This document shows positions 10,399-21,265 of a DNA stretch of 64,000 bases, piece after piece. How positions within the stretch are numbered: position 1 is the first letter of the stretch; every line of letters starts with the position of its first letter. The position numbers were made by a program, and so were the translations under genes. This stretch comes from Gamarada debralockiae (Eukaryota; Ascomycota; Leotiomycetes; Helotiales; Hyphodiscaceae). The notes beneath the pieces are model-generated. The model searched no databases, was not told where the DNA came from, and was given only the letters and a program-made list of their open reading frames with translations. Location of the stretch: NCBI GenBank assembly GCA_002803225.1, contig NXFV01001368.1, positions 124,001-188,000 on the forward strand, written 5' to 3'.

Positions 10399-13300
10399 AT
10401 GACGCGGGAAACCGAGTCTATTTTCACATCACAGAAAGAATTCAACAGCCGATTATTAGACCGGGAACAGACAGCTGATATCTTGAGCGCGTCCTCTTCG
10501 AACGCCAACGTCCCTCCCTCTCCTAGCAACAATAGAGAGAGGGACATGGTCACGAGCAAACGACAAGACGGAGAATCAACTGCGCACGCAGACAAAGCCA
10601 TTGTTAAGGATACAAGAAGACCCTCTTTCAATCTCAATGCGCAGCTACAAGGATTGGCAAATTCGACAGGCGACCGCCCTCCCCCTCCTTTGTTTAAGAA
10701 ACCCGACAAACCGCAAAACCTTACTCTCCCATCGACCCCAAAGCTAACGCATGCCCAGAAACACGCAAGAACGGAGGAGAACGGGACTGCAAGAGCTGTA
10801 TCAAGCTCAGTGCCACCGCAGAAAAGGTCGTGCTCCAATTTAAGACCTCGACATACCCTCGATCCGGACACATTTCCCACCGGCTTCTCGAAGAACCTCG
10901 CACAACCTCCATCACCACTATTCTTTTCACATTCGCCCCGGCAAAGACCCATTCTGCCACCAAGCTTCTCGGACGCGGAAGCCGCTGCCATGTTAAACAC
11001 GAGAGATGAGGCTGCTGCTGGGGGAGGGATCACAACGCTGAAACTTGCAAGAGGGAGCATAAGTACGGCCAGTCCCCCTCATTCTACAAGTACGCCCGGG
11101 AGTTGGGCATCGATGGAGAGGAATAGCATACCCAGGAGTCCGGACGCGAGAGGGAAACAAACTGGGTTACAGCTGCTTGGAAATGTTGGCATTATTGAAC
11201 TCCTGGAACAGGACGATAGGCCACAATTTATCATTGATGTCGGCAATTCAGCCAATTTCGATCCTGGAGGCCCTCTACATATAGTCTTTGCAAATGCTTC
11301 ACTGCGCGCTTACCCCGCGATCCTTGAATTAGTAACCTCCAAGCCTGATCTTGACAGCCCGGGGATCGCCATCACAAATAACTTCAACGAATTCAAGGCG
11401 TGGGCATTAAGTTTTGTGAAGAATGGCGAATCCCTTGATATATGCCTTCCGTCGTTTCAATATGAAGGCATGATCTGGACATGTTCTACTCTTCGGAAAC
11501 GACTCCGTCTTATAAGCGGCAGTAGTAATACTCTTGGGCTTGGTGCCGGATCCTCCTCATCGAACGGGGCAGGAAGTACTCCATCAGTCTTGGCCGAACG
11601 AACTCGAGGTCAATCTTTGAACAATCTAGCACGAACGCCTGTGTTTGAGGAGCGAACTGAGCCAACAGATTATTTTGGCGATGCTACAAATGCAACCAGC
11701 TCTGATGTAGGAGAGTCGTCTCTACCTTTATCGAGCCCTGCGACTGCTGAGAGCATCCTGAATCCTCCAAGACAGGCCATAATTGCTGCACAGAGTGAAT
11801 CTCTCACGGCCGAGATGCTAAATGCACGGTATCCTGAGGGCTCGTCTTTCGACTGGACCCGATTGCCACTGACGCCTGCTCTGCCAAGACACATCCAATT
11901 TGCTCGGAGTATAGACTGGGCTGCTACGCCTCTTGGATCTATCGAAACTTGGACGTTTGATTTGAGGGCCATGTGCAATCTCATAATGGCCTCTCCTCAT
12001 CCCGCGGTGCGCTTCCTGAGTACTTTCGTTTGCTCTTGAGACTCTGATGAGGGAAGTGCTAACTCCCAGACTCTCTAGGCTATGTACTGGGGCGATGAAT
12101 ATATTGCAATCTATAACGAAGCGTAAGCAAATTCTCGAAGTCATTCACTTCCCACTCCCATATTAATTCAGGAGTTTTACTCCCGAATTCTACTCAGAAA
12201 TAAATATCTTCTGAGTAGGAGGCTGTATCAGAACTCCCGAAAGCGAAAGCTCTCTCTGCTCTGTTCTGTTCCCTTGTCAAGCATATACTGATCCCGAGAT
12301 TTTCAGATATATACTCCTCGCCGGGCAAAAGCATCCGTCTCTTATGGTAAGATACTATTGACATTTATGCAGATTTCAGCGACCGCTGGGCAAGAGCTAA
12401 CAGTAAAATAGGGGCAAAGTTAGTAAGTAACTCGACTCTCTCCTATTGGGGCCGGATTCATAGTTTTACACGAGATCTCTTCTCTCAAAAGAAAGCTTTT
12501 GAGTTCAGAACTCCGATAACTTTGATTAGCTTCCTTCCTCTTCTTTTATCAAGCAGTTGTTAACTCCGAGATTACAGTAAAACCGCATGGAAGGAAATCT
12601 GGCCCGATATCGAGGGTATCTTCTCTCGGGCGATGCTGTCTGGACAAGCCACGATGAAGGACGATGATTGTCAATTCATCAAGAGGAATGGCTATTTGGA
12701 AGAGTTCTACTTTTCTTGGTCCATCATCCCACTAGTCGGTGAGGATGGATCAGTGGTCGGGATATATAACCCAGCTTTTGAAAAGACGCGCAGGAAGATC
12801 GCTGAGCGAAGGATGCTGACTTTGAGGGAAGTCGGTGAGAGAACGGCAGCTGCTCGGGAAGGGAAAAGCTTCTGGACGGCAGTGATCAAGGGACTTGAAT
12901 ACAATGGTGCGCATATTTCTTCTCCAATCCTTTCAATATCATTGCTTGTCTCGACTCTTCACCAATTTCTTCCCAATATCCCGAAAGCACAATTTACCGA
13001 AGATCATTTCTTCTATGATATCGTTCTAATACGAGAGCTTTGGATGAAAATGCTTGATGTAATACTTAAGAATATGTCGTATGGTCGAGAACTCCAAAGA
13101 AGAGGCCTGCTCACAAACGCCAACTCCCCAGTAGGCTTTTGATACTGACCAAATTCTAGAATATGACGTGCCTTTTGTGTTTCTGTACTCGGTTAGTGAA
13201 GACGTCGACAGCGAAATGAGTTCGATTCATTCGGGCTCGCTGTCAGCGGCTCCTCACTGTGTACTTGAAGGAACTCTGGGGGTCCCAGTCGGCCACAAAG

Positions 13301-15826
13301 CGGCTGTAAGCCCACTCGATCTGAAGACCAGTGATGATGGATTTGCTCCGTATCTCCGAGAGTCTATGAAGACTGATCGGCCTGTACTGTTGACAACCGA
13401 AGAAGGCACTTTATCTTACGACCTCATCGACGGTCTTGAGTGGCGTGGTTTCGGCGACCCATGTCGTGCGGCCGTTGTCTGCCCAATCCATCCTACTACT
13501 GGGGAGAGCATTCTAGGTTTCCTGGTGATGGGCGTTAATCCGAGACGACCATACGACGACGATTACAGTCTGTTCATCCAGCTGCTGTCTCGTCAGCTTG
13601 CAACGTCAATGGCAAGCGCTATGTTATTCGAGGAGGAAATCCGACGCGGTCAACGTGCAGCCCGTCTCGCAGCTTTGGATCGTCAAGAGCTGTCGAAACA
13701 ACTCGATTTGCGAACCCAAGAGGCCGTTGAGAGCGAGACGAGATTCACGCGTATGGCAGAGTTTGCTCCTGTTGGAATGTTCATCGCAAGCTCTTCTGGT
13801 GACATCATTTACTCAAATGACATGTGGTGGCAAATTTCACGCCATCCAAGATCGGAGAATAGTGCGAGCACTTGGATGGAAAGTATCAAGGAAGAAGATC
13901 AGGAAGGAGTAAAGGAGATTTGGAAGAAGATCACCCAAGAAACGACTCCTGCAACCCATGAATTCCGCTTCAAGACGCCATGGGTTGATCCTAATGGCAG
14001 TCGAGGCAATACTTGGGTGCTCATGAGTGCATATCCCGAGAAGGATGCGGATGGCAAGCTGAAGAGTGTTTTTGGATCAATTACCAACATCAGTCAACAG
14101 AAATGGGCGGAGGATTATCAGAAACGAGAAGCGTCGAATGCTATCGAGTTGAAACGTCAACAAGAGAATTTTATTGACATGACTTCGTATGTTCCACCCA
14201 CCCAATCAGAATCATTTAGCTAACTGCAAAACAGACACGAGATGCGTAATCCTCTTTCTGCTATCCTCCAGTGTGCAGACGAAATCAGTACGTCTCTTTC
14301 TGATTTCCGAGCTTCAGAGGATATTACGAAGGCAGCGGACAAGATATCGGATCTCCTGGACAGCAGTATCGACGCTGCTCAAACCATCAGTCTTTGCGCA
14401 CAGCACCAGAAGCGCATCGTTGATGACATTCTGACCCTTTCCAAGCTTGACTCAGCGCTTTTGATCGTAACTCCTGTAGCCGTTCAGCCGGTGGCCGTAG
14501 TCCAAAGAGCTCTGAAGATGTTTGAAGGAGAGCTAGACACGAACGACATCGCCATGGAGTTCAGGATGGAGAAGTCCTATTTGGACATGAATGTTGACTG
14601 GGTTAAATTGGACCCATCTCGACTTCTGCAGGTTCTTATTAATCTCACAACCAACGCCATAAAGTTCACCAACGGCCAGGAAAAACGGACAATCGTTGTG
14701 AGCATAGGAGCCAGCCGAGAACGGCCTAGCGGCACGGACAGTGACGTGTCCTATTTCCCTTCGAGATCAAAGAGAAGCGACTTGACTACCGACGATCCAG
14801 AATGGGGCACAGGTGAGAATATCTACCTGAAATTTGCAGTCCAGGACACGGGCCGTGGCCTCGACGAATCCGAACGAACTCTTCTTTTCCAGCGCTTCCA
14901 TCAAGCCTCTCCTCGAACGCATGTTCAATACGGAGGTTCAGGCTTAGGCCTGTTCATTTCTCGAGAGCTCACTGAGCTGCAGGGCGGTGAAATTGGCGTA
15001 TCGTCAGAAAGAGGCGTTGGGTCCACTTTCGCATTCTACATAAAAGGACGGAGAATAGACAACATGCCAACAGACACTCCAGTAGCCTCATCTCTCAACT
15101 CTCTCCGCAGAACCTCTTCGTCAAGCACCAGTGCAGTCACCATTGAAAGCAGGAGGAACTCGTCTGGCAAGGCTATCTACCGCTCGAACACCACAGGGAA
15201 GCGACGGCCTTCCGCAATCACGTCAAACAACACTCCACCCGTCCCCCATGCCTCGATGCTGGACTATAGCAAGATGAAAGTCCTCATCGTAGAAGATAAC
15301 CTCGTCAACCAACGCGTTCTTCAAAAACAGCTCCGCAACATTGGGTTCGTCGCTGAAGTCGCTAATCACGGCGGCGAAGCTCTTGAGATTTTGAAGACGT
15401 CGCACTTCTGGACTGGCCAAGAGAAAACTGGTATGGATCTCGCGATTATCTTGATGGATCTAGAGATGCCGGTGATGGACGGCCTGACCTGCGCTCGAAC
15501 GATCAGAGATTTGGAGGCTGATGGAACGATTGTGAGACATGTGCCTATTATTGCTGTTACAGCGAATGCGAGGTTGGAACAGATTGAGAGCGCCATATCT
15601 GCTGGGATGGTAAGTTGAAACTTTCCTTGGGGGAGAGATGAGCTGGTGGGATAAGGCTTATGGATATGAATAGGATGATGTCGTCTCGAAACCATTCCGC
15701 ATCCCGCAACTTATTCCAAAAATCCAAGAGCTGGTTACGAAAAGTCAAGCAGCCGTTCCATGGGCATCTAATATTTCACCGGCACCACCCAAACTGGAGC
15801 CCACTTCTTCCTCTTCAATTTCATAG
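10399..15826 (+). CDS. Hybrid sensor histidine kinase (GAF/PAS-HisKA-HATPase-REC), 1528 aa
   Basis: There are eight exons: 10399-12006, 12079-12122, 12307-12346, 12412-12422, 12578-12906, 13160-14186, 14235-15609 and 15674-15826, totalling 1528 codons in frame. The first ~500 residues are low-complexity and Ser/Pro-rich. A PAS-like region follows (MYWGDEYIAIYNEAYILLAG...). Next come a GAF-like region (about 13160-13700) and a PAS/PAC region (TRMAEFAPVGMFIAS to VFGSITNISQQ). The kinase core has H-box SHEMRNPLSAIL, N-box NLTTNAIKFT, G1 DTGRGLD, F-box FQRFHQ and G2 GGSGLGLFISREL. The receiver has VLIVEDN, the phospho-acceptor Asp in ILMDLEMPVMDG and the SKPF lysine. All catalytic residues are present. 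It should autophosphorylate and pass phosphate to a histidine phosphotransfer protein. The stimulus is unknown, and no transmembrane segment is seen. One exon is only 11 nt. Confidence 0.9.
12123..12306 (+). repeat. Long intron, related to the intron at 12423-12577
   Basis: This intron of the histidine kinase gene is 184 bp, well above the 50-75 bp typical here. It contains a hairpin (CTACTCAGAA, 8-base loop, CTTCTGAGTAG, around 12190-12218). It shares ordered blocks with intron 12423-12577: AGTTTTAC, TCAGAACTCC, TCAAGCA and CCGAGATT just before the acceptor. It is spliced GT-AG. It is a candidate introner-like element. Confidence 0.6.
12423..12577 (+). repeat. Long intron, related to the intron at 12123-12306
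   Basis: This is a 155-bp intron of the same gene. It has its own hairpin (CTCAAAAG, AAAG loop, CTTTTGAG, about 12494-12513) and the same order of conserved blocks ending in CCGAGATTACAG. Homology with the other intron is patchy but colinear, suggesting both came from one source sequence. Confidence 0.6.
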
Positions 15827-16911
15827 ACATATACATACATACGACACACCTTGGCCCTTTTTTCTGGGCATATTTTATAGACACGGATGGAGGCATATAC
15901 GGATTCTCGGATGGGGGTTACCATACGATAGGAGTTGGGCGACGGCAGGACTGGCGAGGAGAGGTAACAAAGGATGCCAGGGAGTTTCGGTCTTGTTTTC
16001 TGGATTCGTTTTGCATTTGCTGGAGTGGTCTGGGAAGATACCCTTGGTATGAGCGTTCTGGGTTGATTTTGCATTTTAAGGAGCGAATATACAGGATATT
16101 GGAGGCATTTAGGCCTTGCATATACCTACGACCTAGATGAGTGGCATGATTTACGATATGGTTGGGGGTTTGTTGCAGCTATTGCTCTCATCGAAGCAGC
16201 TTGAGGGTAGCTGAGAATGTCGACATAATTATTGAAATATCACTCACCAACGAGTCATGCTGTGTCGTCTTGAGAGTGATAAGTTTGCCGTGAACCATAT
16301 GTATGTATGCATGAATATTGCAATGGCAACACCGTGGCCCATCTCTGACTGGGGAGAGATACTCAGGACCATTCACTGTCCGCTTGGCAGCAGAAAGTGC
16401 CGAGAATTCTCATCGACAGGTATATATAATCAATTGATAAGTTTTCCGTCACAAATGGGCGTAGGGAGGTGCCAAAGACTTGAAATTTGGTCGTCAGACC
16501 ACACCCGTTACCGGACCTTCCATGTGGGATCCTCGTGTGGTCTGCTAAATCACCTTGTGGTTTTCATGGCACCTTGGGGTTAAGGTTTAAACAGCCTGAT
16601 TTTCAAACAACATCTTAATAAATTTTTTTTGTGGCTTTGGGTTCCTTCATTTTTCTTCCATTGCCCCCTTTTTAGTATCTGTTGTGTTTGCCGGATTTGA
16701 CCCACCAACAGAAGATTGCAGGCTTGAATTCTAATTAGATGTGCACAGCAACTCAAGACTTGCCTCACTCAAGAATTGAAAGAGGTAAATCACTGAATTT
16801 GTAATATCTAAGGTCAAAAGACCAACAATGCATCCCATCCAACTCCCAACGCTGATGCATATGCCACCCATAAAACGCCATTCCCAAATCTACATGCAAG
16901 TATGCTTAAAA
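15827..16911. other. Intergenic, convergent 3' ends
   Basis: This is the 3' side of the histidine kinase and of ERO1. A G-rich stretch follows the kinase stop. Open frames such as 16257-16583 show no recognisable content. No RNA gene or repeat was found. Confidence 0.45.
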
Positions 16912-18872
16912 TCAAAGCTCATCCGGTCTTGGATGTTTTATCTCCCATGCTCTCGGCGACACTGGTAGTCCGATGTAATATTGCCAAATTCTGTAGATCT
17001 CTAGAACAAAGATTTCCCATCTATCATGTATTAGCCTCGCATCTATCAAATATGAGAGGGGAGTGGGTGAGAGCGACAAGGGAAGGGAATACTTACATCT
17101 TAACAGGGAACATGATCCACCCCTTAACCACATATTTCGTCGCCTTCCATACGAGATTCAACTCCGCCGTGAGCTGATCTCCGAAAGTTGAATTATCTTG
17201 TGCTTGTCGCCTCATCCGGATTTCCTCTTTCTCGAACTCAGCGAAGTCTTCTTCCGTAGGATCGTATGCCTTCCCTGGCACGATGTGGTGGGGTTTCGTC
17301 ACGCGATCAGGCATCTTGTGGAAATGGCCGATGCTCTCTTCCTCTGTCTCTTCTTCTTCGACCATGCCTCTGAAATCGTTGATAGCGGCCAACGACTCCG
17401 AGATCCTAGCCAGAGTGTTGAAAAGCGCCACCAATTCAGTCCTCTTCAACATGGGAACATCGACGGCATTATTGTCGAATTCAAACAGAACTTTGAGAGC
17501 AGCTCCATAGCCAGCGGTCTGGAGCTTGCCCCAAAGTCTGCACTTGTCGCACCCAACGCAATCCATGATCCGACTGACATTCCTAAAGCGATTGCGGAAA
17601 TCTTCTTTCAGGTATGGACCCTCGCCGTTGGCGAACATGAGGCTTTCATCGAAGATCTGGGGAACGGTTCCAGCTTGTGAGATCAAGGCTTGGACCTTGG
17701 ATTTGGTGATGAGATCTTGGGTTGGGTCGCCGGAGCAGAATGTGTAGTCTTCTAATGAGGGGCCGAGTTTGGTGACTGCTCGCAAGACTAGGGCATAGTT
17801 AAAGTAGAGGTTTGATACCCAGTCTGCGTGGCCGTGGAGACGCTCTTTGTAGCATTGTAGATTTGGACCCCATTCCCCGGTTGTTTGATTCAGGTATTCC
17901 TTGCATATATGCGTACTTATGGAAGTGTGCATGCCGGAGATGACTCTGTAGAAGACTCGTTTTTCGAGACATTCGTCTTCGTTCTCCAGACCCGATTCCG
18001 CGACAAATGGAGTGTTTGGGCTGTGCTTCTGATAATCCTCAAGAGCCTGTTGCCGCCCACGCTCCTTGAGCACTGTTTTGAGTTCATTTGCTGCCGGTCC
18101 TCTCTGCGATCGTTGTGACGTTCCATAAGAGGCTGATTTCGGGAAGGACTCCTTCGAGAAACAATTCTCTCGGTATATCGCATCCCAAACCTGCTTTGCT
18201 CCTTCGCCCATATACCCCGTGAATCGTTCCGGATTGTCCACCAAGCTCACATAGTCTCCCTTGGCACCCGCACTCTCGTCCTCCGGCACACAGTAATCCC
18301 GCTCGTCGCATTCATCATCGTACTCCACCACGCAGCTCTCCCCAACATCCTCTCCCAACATTCCCTGTAACGGTCTCTCCGGCCCTCTTTCCTCCTGTAA
18401 CCGTTTCCCTGGATGACCAGCCTTCGGACCCTCCAATTTCCCCAACTCCTCCGCCCTCCAAATCGGCGGAATATCCTCTTCATTCTCCAACGTATTAACC
18501 GCACACGCAATATTCCCACACATGCCATTCGCATCCTCCCAAAACGGACATTCCTTCCCAAACAGATTCAGTCTATAATATGCGAAGAAGTCGGTATTCT
18601 GCGTGACATCTTTAAGGGTTGGGGAGAGCTGGCGGTTCAGGTCGTCGAGCGTAGAGTAGGAGGCACATGCGTCAGAGACGATGGCTTTGGGAGAGATCTG
18701 GAGGGCGTTAGATGGATATGCCTCATTGCAGAGAAAGAGGAGGAGAAAAGCGTACCGCGCAAACATCTGGACTGGGAATTTGGGATCTTGATGCGCTCTT
18801 GGGGTCGGAGGCGTGGGTGGTACTGTAGAGGGCGAAGACGGCGAGATAAAAGAGTTGGGATGCGCTCTTCAT
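16912..18872 (-). CDS. ERO1: Endoplasmic reticulum thiol oxidase Ero1, 608 aa
   Basis: Exons are 18872-18756, 18697-17097 and 17020-16912, giving 608 codons. The start at 18872 supplies a signal peptide (MKSASQLFYLAVFALYSTTHA) that a start inside the first intron would lack. Ero1 uses FAD and oxygen to oxidise protein disulfide isomerase in the ER lumen. The active-site cysteines are in CVGCDKCRLWGKLQ (the CxxCxxC motif), followed by the FAD-contacting helix. The N-terminal DACASYSTLDDLN and CPFWEDANGMCGNIAC shuttle-type cysteines are in place. The C-terminal exon (WEIFVLEIYRIWQYYIGLP) is the membrane-associated tail region of fungal Ero1. The gene is complete. Confidence 0.95.
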
Positions 18873-19897
18873 GATTGCTACAGGACAAGATGTCCTTTAT
18901 CCTCAAAGTGAATTTAGCCACGGGTTGAAGAACAAGCCAGTGAGTATATTGAGGTGGGGTAGTCGTCCAGGTGGATAGTTAGGTCAAAGAATTGAAGGCT
19001 ATTGAGACCTCAATTGTTGAAGTCGCTGCACGCATCAAAGAAATACGCTGGACGAATGCTTCGTAAATGCAATCAGGTGTTCATGGTTGGAACGATATGA
19101 AGTACTTGAAAGAAAGAAATCGAGGAAGGACGGTGGTTTTGGTTCATCGAATCAGGCAATTTCAAATCATGTTATGTTTTAGTGTTGGATACTGTGTCAT
19201 TTTTGGCGGTTGTGTAGCGATTATAACTCTAAAACTCTACTTCTATTACGGGCTCTTTGCGCTACTAAGATTTCGGTTCCTGGAAATCCTGCACGCCCCT
19301 CTCCTTTTAAGGTTCTTTTTTGCCGGGATATTCCATTTCCTTCAACGGGAACGTGGCATCAAACGTCTTTGGCACAAAGGGAGACGGACAGGCACTTCTT
19401 TATCGCCACTATCCATTGTAAAAAAATGCTGGAATTATGAATCGGCCCCAATTTTGAAAGATAGGGTATCACCTGGAATAGAACATCCTATTTGACAGAT
19501 GGTTTTGTATTACGGCTCCAAAAGCGGACACTCAGAGGCGAGACCCGTCAGAAGCCCTCAAAATCAGGAGACGCAGCGCAGCACAAGACACATACGAAGT
19601 ACAACCAATTATTCCATGGGCATATGCACCTCCAATAGTCAATCTCCTCCAAAATTGCATGCTGCAGTAATGTACACATACACCAGGATCCGAAGAGGGG
19701 AAGGACAAGTCTTCAAAGAGAGGAAAACCCATTAATCCTAATTTAGTACATTGTAGAAACCATCATCAAATCCATGATGTTTATGTATCCGAGAGACATG
19801 AGACGTAAAATCATCAAAGCATGCATACGCCGCCTGTCTTGCGCTGGATGAGAACCGCCAAATCAAATTCAAGAACATGAGCAGAGAAACCGCATCT
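18873..19897. other. Intergenic: ERO1 promoter and CKS1 3' flank
   Basis: No gene is recognised in either orientation. The region upstream of 18872 would carry the ERO1 promoter; I did not find a clear unfolded-protein-response element. Open frames at 19067-19495 and 19499-19735 lack domain content. Confidence 0.45.
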
Positions 19898-20428
19898 CTA
19901 TTGACTCGGAGGGACGTAGTTGATTGGTCGCCTGGGTAATGAATTAGTGACTTCGGAGAAAGAGTTGTTCAATGATTACTTACTTGAAGAGGAGGATGTG
20001 TGGCTCTGGCTCATGAACTTCGTAATGCTCCCATCCAAGACTCTGTTTGACACAGTTAGCACCACTTGCCCACTTTTATTGAAAGTTCCTTGCCATACCT
20101 GAGTGATACCCAATGCTCTCCACTCTTCCTCCCACAGCAATTTCAGCGTGCCCTTCGACGGGTCATGGTACTCTTTCGGGATCGCCTTTAGCATATTCTT
20201 CGGGAGTTGGACATGGCGGTACTCGAACTCATTATCGGAATATCTATTAATTGGGTTAGACTTGATCTATTCGAAGACATTTGCCTTATTCTATTGCAAA
20301 GTAAAGGGAACAGGAGCTCACCTTGCGGAGTAATGAATTGAGTCGATGAACTCGTCCAAGCGTGCCTTCTCCGAATCCGAAAGAGGCCTAGGAACCTTGT
20401 TCCGTCGGTTGTAATCCGAATCTGCCAT
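19898..20428 (-). CDS. CKS1: Cyclin-dependent kinase regulatory subunit Cks1/Suc1, 114 aa
   Basis: There are four exons: 20428-20322, 20243-20099, 20042-19984 and 19931-19898, totalling 114 codons. Cks1 binds the cyclin-dependent kinase and phosphorylated substrates and is needed for cell-cycle transitions. The diagnostic sequence is nearly complete: [36 protein letters not shown] (with the anion-binding R and W residues) and [15 protein letters not shown], which contains the HxPEPH beta-hinge. Exons are tiny and no single frame exceeds about 70 codons, so the gene is easily missed. It is divergent from RSC4, with 837 bases between the starts. Confidence 0.95.
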
Positions 20429-21265
20429 TGTGTTTCTCGTACGCTATAAATGCTTCTTCTCGTAGTCGGAGTTGGAAAAAGGGCGGATGGTGGGGCAGCA
20501 CGCGATACAGATCTTGCGAAGCTGCTCCCTCGAGAATTTGGCGTAGAAGTTCCTTTCTTAACCGATGGATCCAATTGACTCAAGCGTATCCAGTCAACGA
20601 GAGTTAGTAAATATCGAGGGAGTGTAGTTAGGGTGGAGTCGAGGGGGTTGAGTTGCACGGGCGTCCGTTGGTAGGAAAAGCAAATTGAGGAAATGGGGCA
20701 GCTCGAAGCGATGTATGCTGTAAAGGGAAGACCTGGGTAGTTGAGAAGTTCCTGTAACGAATGGGCAACGAAGAAGGAGCGTTTGGTAAGTTGTTCTGAA
20801 ATCTGTGATTGTGTCGTGGTTTGTTTACTTGACTTCTCGGAAAGTTTTTGGGATGAGCAGCAGCCTTGTCTTTCCGGTCGCCAAATCTGTAGCGCAGAAC
20901 TAGCGGTCATGACACGTGACTGAAAGACATACTGTTTCCGCACACCTGCGAGAATTGCGCCTGCGAATAATTCCCAGATTCGAAGTGAATTTGTCAACAA
21001 ATCTTCAGGATATTACAGCCAAGCCTGAATAATAGTCAGGGTCCTTACAATCGCTCACTCCATTTCAACAATTTCCGTTCGCGGACAACAGCCCTTTACA
21101 GGGGTCCATCCACCAACATTGCGTACCGACCTCCCTGCGCGCAACTCAATATTCACTCGACGCGTCCGAAAGGAAGCCATTGTATCGTCACAACAACTTC
21201 GCAGACGCCGCGCATTACTTAACTGATTCCTAGGTTCGCCAGCGATCTAGGTCGTGAAGCGCAAG
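20429..21265. promoter_or_regulatory. Shared upstream region of CKS1 and RSC4
   Basis: These 837 bases separate divergent starts at 20428 (minus) and 21266 (plus). It contains a 270-codon minus-strand frame (20188-21000) that overlaps CKS1 out of frame and has no domain, so it is dismissed. GC-richer sequence lies near 21100-21265. No specific binding sites are claimed. Confidence 0.5.

Noticed and set aside
10383..11060. 225-codon minus-strand frame opposite the histidine kinase N-terminus
   Set aside because: It is a shadow of a low-complexity Ser/Pro-rich coding region; the plus frame continues into a clear kinase.
18758..18766. ERO1 start at an ATG at 18766
   Set aside because: That ATG lies at the end of the first exon in another frame and leads through the intron. 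The start at 18872 gives a proper signal peptide and a clean splice.
20188..21000. 270-codon open frame on the minus strand
   Set aside because: It overlaps the CKS1 exons in another frame and has the composition of a chance frame, with no domain.
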